From assembly GCA_003229345.1 (NCBI GenBank), contig QIDN01000215.1:1-7037 (forward strand): a DNA stretch of 7,037 bases. The letters are read 5' to 3'. Each line of letters opens with the position of its first letter. The stretch's first letter is position 1. A program made the translations under genes and the position numbers. The notes under the pieces are model-generated. The model did not search any database and was not told the origin of the DNA. It was given only the letters and a program-made list of their open reading frames with translations. The stretch is from Nitrospirota bacterium (lineage in GTDB: Bacteria; Nitrospinota; Nitrospinia; Nitrospinales; Nitrospinaceae). Positions 5,401-7,037 of the stretch are shown here, piece by piece.

Positions 5401-6069
5401 TTAAATGAACCGGTCGATGTTTTGGCCGCGTTCCGTCCTGGCTTTCCAGAAGTTCTGCAGACTGCTTTCGGAGGCGTTTAACCGCACTTTTTTATAGGCC
5501 ACCAATTCGTTAGCGTCCAATTCGAAAAACCCCAGATTGAACAGCACAACGTCGTTGATCCGGCTGGTCAGCAACGGGCGGTTGTCCTGGATGGCGGCGG
5601 TCACCTGACTGACTGCTTCCAGATTTTCAAATACGGCTGGGGGTGGCGGTGCGTTGCTTTGGACTTCCGCAACCGGCGCGCCTTCGGGTTCGGTCACTTC
5701 CTCCAGCGGTTCTATTCGCGCGTTGAACTCCTGTAAAATATTCCGCAATTCGCGGTTGCTCCGCAACGCCGGGGCGGTACCCAGGTTGTCAGGACGCAAA
5801 GCCTGCGGATTTTCATCGAGTGCTTCCACGCTACTCGGTACCGGAACGGTTTCCTCGGTTTGCCGGACGGGAGCAATCGCCCGCGCCTTGGCGGAGAGGG
5901 TGACGCGATCAATGCCGTCGGCGAGCGAGCCGGGGATCGGCGTTTCGCCCTTGGCCCGGTTTTCGATCCGGTTGGTTTCCTCCTCTTCCCGGTCGGGAGA
6001 ATCCAACGCATCCGGCCTCGGCAGAGCCAGCGGATTGACTGACGGAAATTGTGTTTCAAGATGAGGCAT
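5401..6069 (-). CDS. Protein B: chimera of protein A segments and an internal FliD segment, function unknown
   Basis: A 222-residue ORF from ATG at 6069 to TAA at 5401-5403. Residues 1-80 match the protein A N-terminus (MPHLETQFPSVNPLALPRPD). Residues 81-151 match protein A near 469-535, including the NRELRN-helix and the NAPPPPAVFEN motif. Residues 156-200 match FliD 279-333 (IQDNR-LLTS, LFNLGFFELDAN) minus about nine residues, and the last 11 residues, TERGQNIDRFI, equal the protein A terminus. The short SSLQNF block before it resembles SLQNF in protein A. The frame is intact through every junction. It has a stronger ribosome site (GAGGTGATC before ATG) than protein A, and a sigma-28 promoter at 6261-6287, so expression is plausible. 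It could instead be a recombination by-product without function. No signal peptide or membrane segment is visible. Confidence 0.72.
   Translation of the reverse strand: MPHLETQFPSVNPLALPRPDALDSPDREEEETNRIENRAKGETPIPGSLADGIDRVTLSAKARAIAPVRQTEETVPVPSSVEALDENPQALRPDNLGTAPALRSNRELRNILQEFNARIEPLEEVTEPEGAPVAEVQSNAPPPPAVFENLEAVSQVTAAIQDNRPLLTSRINDVVLFNLGFFELDANELVAYKKVRLNASESSLQNFWKARTERGQNIDRFI
5470..5604 (-). repeat. FliD-derived segment inside protein B
   Basis: It encodes protein B residues 156-200, which align to FliD 279-333, the block immediately after the calcium-loop insertion. Shared landmarks are IQDNR, LLTS, LFNLGFFELDAN and LNAS/INAS. About nine FliD residues (the TLSDPDS area) are missing and one Gly is lost after ELDAN. 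Both parents are on the same strand in the window, so the piece kept its orientation and reading frame. Confidence 0.85.
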
Positions 6070-6073
6070 AAGA

Positions 6074-6080
6074 TCACCTC
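6074..6080 (-). promoter_or_regulatory. Ribosome binding site of protein B
   Basis: GAGGTGA on the minus strand, a few bases before the ATG at 6069. It matches the anti-Shine-Dalgarno much better than the site of protein A, suggesting that selection or chance has kept protein B translatable. Confidence 0.7.
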
Positions 6081-6101
6081 AAAAATATTTTGATGCCGCA
6101 T

Positions 6102-6128
6102 TAAAGTTTGTCCCTTTTTCGCCGATAA
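6102..6128 (+). promoter_or_regulatory. Exact-consensus sigma-28 promoter with no flagellin downstream
   Basis: TAAAGTTT, an 11-bp spacer, then GCCGATAA: all 16 consensus positions of the enteric FliA promoter are met. It points right, with an expected start near 6135, into a region with no gene (6130-6634) and then antisense to the sigma-54 activator gene. It is the duplicate of the flagellin promoter at 3645-3671. Confidence 0.85.
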
Positions 6129-6131
6129 CCT

Positions 6132-6271
6132 GCAAAAGAAATTGATGGGTTCTTTGCTAACCGGCGAATTTAAAAAGCCTGAAAACAAAGGTTTTTTTTA
6201 AAAGGGACGAAGAACCGGGGAAAGCAACTTCCGGTTCAGGGAACAACATCCCTAATAATTTTATCGGCTTT
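6132..6271 (+). ncRNA. Structured leader, copy B; possible orphan sigma-28-dependent RNA
   Basis: It aligns to the flagellin leader at 3675-3818. Helices visible here are GCAAA-GAA/TTCTTTGC (6132-6157, one bulged A), AAAAGCC/GGTTTTT (6173-6196), AACCGG/CCGGTT (6213-6236), AGGGA/TCCCT (6238-6253), and a closing helix 6203-6210 with 6264-6271 that has one mismatch. Without a gene behind it, the transcript could be a short non-coding RNA ending near the hairpins at 6406-6473. Transcription is inferred from the promoter only. Confidence 0.42.
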
Positions 6272-6287
6272 ATTTCCTGAGACTTGA
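6261..6287 (-). promoter_or_regulatory. Sigma-28 promoter for protein B
   Basis: On the minus strand TCAAGTCT, an 11-bp spacer, then GCCGATAA: the -10 is perfect and the -35 matches 6 of 8. It points left toward protein B, with a start near 6254 and a leader of about 185 nt. It is the duplicate of 3808-3834 and faces the promoter at 6102-6128. Confidence 0.75.
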
Positions 6288-6294
6288 GCGGTTT

Positions 6295-6405
6295 TCGACA
6301 TTATTAAATTATTGAATTTAAATGGTTTATATGGGCAGGAAGAGGTCGGTGTGATGCTCAACCCAAAAAATCCTCTCCTTGGGAAAGGAAGGGTTCTTTA
6401 GAGTT
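6295..6405. other. Intergenic stretch without recognisable gene
   Basis: AT-rich at first (6295-6330, still faintly alignable to 3838-3890), then unrelated sequence. The longest plausible ORF on the plus strand is about 15 codons (from 6355). No ribosome site and no flagellin remnant were found, so the gene once expected after the duplicated leader is missing rather than decayed in place. Confidence 0.5.
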
Positions 6406-6435
6406 CCGGCTCAGCGCCGGCCAGCGTGACGCTGG
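6406..6435. repeat. Tandem GC-rich hairpins
   Basis: Two adjoining perfect inverted repeats: CCGGC/GCCGG with a 5-nt loop (6406-6420) and CCAGCG/CGCTGG with a 3-nt TGA loop (6421-6435). With the hairpins at 6448-6462 and 6620-6634 they form a cluster reminiscent of REP-type intergenic repeats, though no transposase or known REP family was identified. Confidence 0.45.
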
Positions 6436-6447
6436 ACCCAACCCCAA

Positions 6448-6474
6448 CCGGGCAAGGCCCGGAGCTGATTTTCA
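6448..6474 (+). terminator. Possible terminator after the orphan leader
   Basis: CCGGGC/GCCCGG with a 3-nt AAG loop (6448-6462), followed by AGCTGATTTTC. The stem is strong but the T-run is short and displaced, so this is a weak intrinsic terminator at best. It would end a rightward transcript from 6102-6128 at about 340 nt. Confidence 0.3.
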
Positions 6475-6619
6475 ATTGCGCTGCAAAATCATCGCTAGCC
6501 GATAACTATTAGCAAATTGCCTGCGGGGGCTTCCGCTCGCAAGATCATTCCTTGGCCATATCAATCCCTGTGCGAAAGTAAACTTGCAATCATGGGATAA
6601 CGCCTCAGCGAAATCAGCC
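6475..6619. other. Intergenic stretch, nothing recognisable
   Basis: No ORF with a ribosome site and no RNA gene was recognised on either strand. An AAATCAGCYCCGG-like sequence near 6609-6623 is roughly an inverted copy of 6459-6473, so the stretch is loosely bounded by inverted repeats. The match is short and imperfect. Confidence 0.4.
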
Positions 6620-6634
6620 CCGGCGCTTCGCCGG
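6620..6634 (-). terminator. Hairpin directly after the sigma-54 activator stop
   Basis: CCGGCG/CGCCGG with a 3-nt loop abuts the TAG stop of the activator gene on the minus strand. The downstream minus sequence, GGCTGATTTC, has only a short T stretch, so termination would be inefficient or the hairpin may protect the 3' end. Confidence 0.4.
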
Positions 6635-7037
6635 CTAGCGCTGGATTTTCATTTTCTTGAGTTTCTCTACCAGAGTGGTGCGGTTCAGTCCTAGAAGCGT
6701 GGCCGCCTGGTTCTTCACGCCGTTGGTTTTTTCCAGCGCTTCGATGATCAATTCCTTCTCAAACTCTTCCACCATCTTTTTCAGGTTGACCCCTTCCTCC
6801 GGCATGCCGATGTAGTGGGCATGGTTGCGCGACTTGCGGATGAACTCCGCCGGGGTCTGATCGCTCTCCGCCTGCACCAGCGGTTCCCATGTTTCCTTTG
6901 GAACGTCGCTCATCACCTTGTCCGGCAGGTCGCGCGGGGTGAGGGACTTGTCGGTGCTCAGCACCACCATGCGCTCCATGAAGTTCGCCAGCTCGCGGAT
7001 GTTGCCCGGCCACTGGTAATTGCAGAGAATCTCCACC
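6635..7037 (-). CDS. Sigma-54-dependent transcriptional activator (FleQ/NtrC-type), C-terminal part only
   Basis: The frame is open to the right edge; the GTG at 7036 is an internal Val codon, not a start. The 133 visible residues begin in the last part of the AAA+ sigma-54 interaction domain, with the YQWPGNIRELANFMERMVVL motif that ends this domain in the family. A linker (about residues 39-85) follows, then a Fis-type helix-turn-helix: LIIEALEKTNGVKNQAATLLGLNRTTLVEKLKK. Such proteins use ATP hydrolysis to open sigma-54 promoters. FleQ-like members drive early flagellar genes, including those that lead to FliA. The receiver or GAF and Walker regions lie outside the window, so FleQ versus another NtrC-family regulator cannot be decided; the flagellar neighbourhood favours a flagellar regulator. 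A 74-bp piece of a near-identical gene lies at 5313-5386. Confidence 0.92.
   Translation of the reverse strand, partial: VEILCNYQWPGNIRELANFMERMVVLSTDKSLTPRDLPDKVMSDVPKETWEPLVQAESDQTPAEFIRKSRNHAHYIGMPEEGVNLKKMVEEFEKELIIEALEKTNGVKNQAATLLGLNRTTLVEKLKKMKIQR

Larger units (their letters stand above)
5387..6294. repeat. Mosaic second copy of the protein A/leader region
   Basis: In plus orientation the blocks are: 5387-5433, matching the fliD ribosome-site region and the 3' end of protein A (about 1755-1801); about 5470-5609, matching internal fliD (about 765-919, with internal deletions); 5614-5842, matching protein A 1920-2148; about 5837-6069, matching the protein A 5' end (about 3298-3538); and 6101-6294, matching the two-promoter leader (3644-3837). 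About 1.15 kb of the middle of protein A is absent, at a junction with short shared CTACCGG/GGTAACGG-like sequence. Identity within blocks looks like roughly four bases in five by eye, so the copy is not recent. Confidence 0.85.

Noticed and set aside
5313..6294. Insertion sequence or phage responsible for the duplicated cassette
   Set aside because: No transposase, integrase, terminal inverted repeats or target duplication was seen at the boundaries. Homologous or microhomology joining explains the blocks better.
6498..6505. A further GCCGATAA box that could be a sigma-28 -10
   Set aside because: At the required 11-bp spacing the upstream octamer (6479-6486) matches TAAAGTTT at only one position, so no promoter is called.
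1..7037. CRISPR array, tRNA or rRNA genes
   Set aside because: No regularly spaced identical repeats and no tRNA- or rRNA-like sequence were found on either strand.

Overview
The window is a piece of a flagellar late-gene locus from a motile, probably Gram-negative bacterium of moderately high GC. Three things point this way: a flagellin, a filament-cap protein (FliD) and the C-terminus of a FleQ-type sigma-54 activator, with very good matches to the flagellar sigma-28 (FliA) promoter consensus between them. The combination fits a deltaproteobacterial-, Nitrospirota- or Nitrospinota-like lineage, but the taxon cannot be fixed from this sequence.

Layout, left to right. (1) 1-1749, minus: most of fliD, running off the left edge, with an unusual EF-hand-like calcium-loop insertion. 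(2) 1769-3538, minus: a 589-residue, Pro/Ala/Glu-rich, probably disordered protein of unknown function (here 'protein A', N-terminus MPHLE), 19 bp upstream of fliD and evidently in its operon. (3) 3539-4039: intergenic control region with two sigma-28-type promoters facing each other, a foldable leader, a sigma-70-like promoter and a small palindromic repeat. (4) 4040-4888, plus: a short flagellin. (5) 5109-5309, plus: a 66-residue unknown protein. (6) 5313-6294: a mosaic second copy of pieces of the locus. It holds a fragment of the sigma-54 activator gene, a 222-residue chimeric ORF ('protein B') built from parts of protein A plus an internal piece of FliD, and a second copy of the two-promoter leader. 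(7) 6295-6634: no gene, several GC-rich hairpins. (8) 6635-7037, minus: 3' end of the sigma-54 activator gene.

How it works together (inference): sigma-28 polymerase would fire both the rightward flagellin transcript and the leftward protein A-fliD transcript. Because the promoters face each other, the two 5' leaders overlap by about 125 nt and are complementary, so filament subunit and cap could be coordinated by antisense or transcriptional interference. The duplicate keeps both promoters, and its rightward one matches the textbook sigma-28 consensus exactly, yet no flagellin follows it. It may therefore produce an orphan RNA as well as protein B.

The most unusual elements are the face-to-face promoter/leader module in two copies, the A/FliD chimera, the activator fragment whose four substitutions are all synonymous, and the calcium-loop insertion in FliD.
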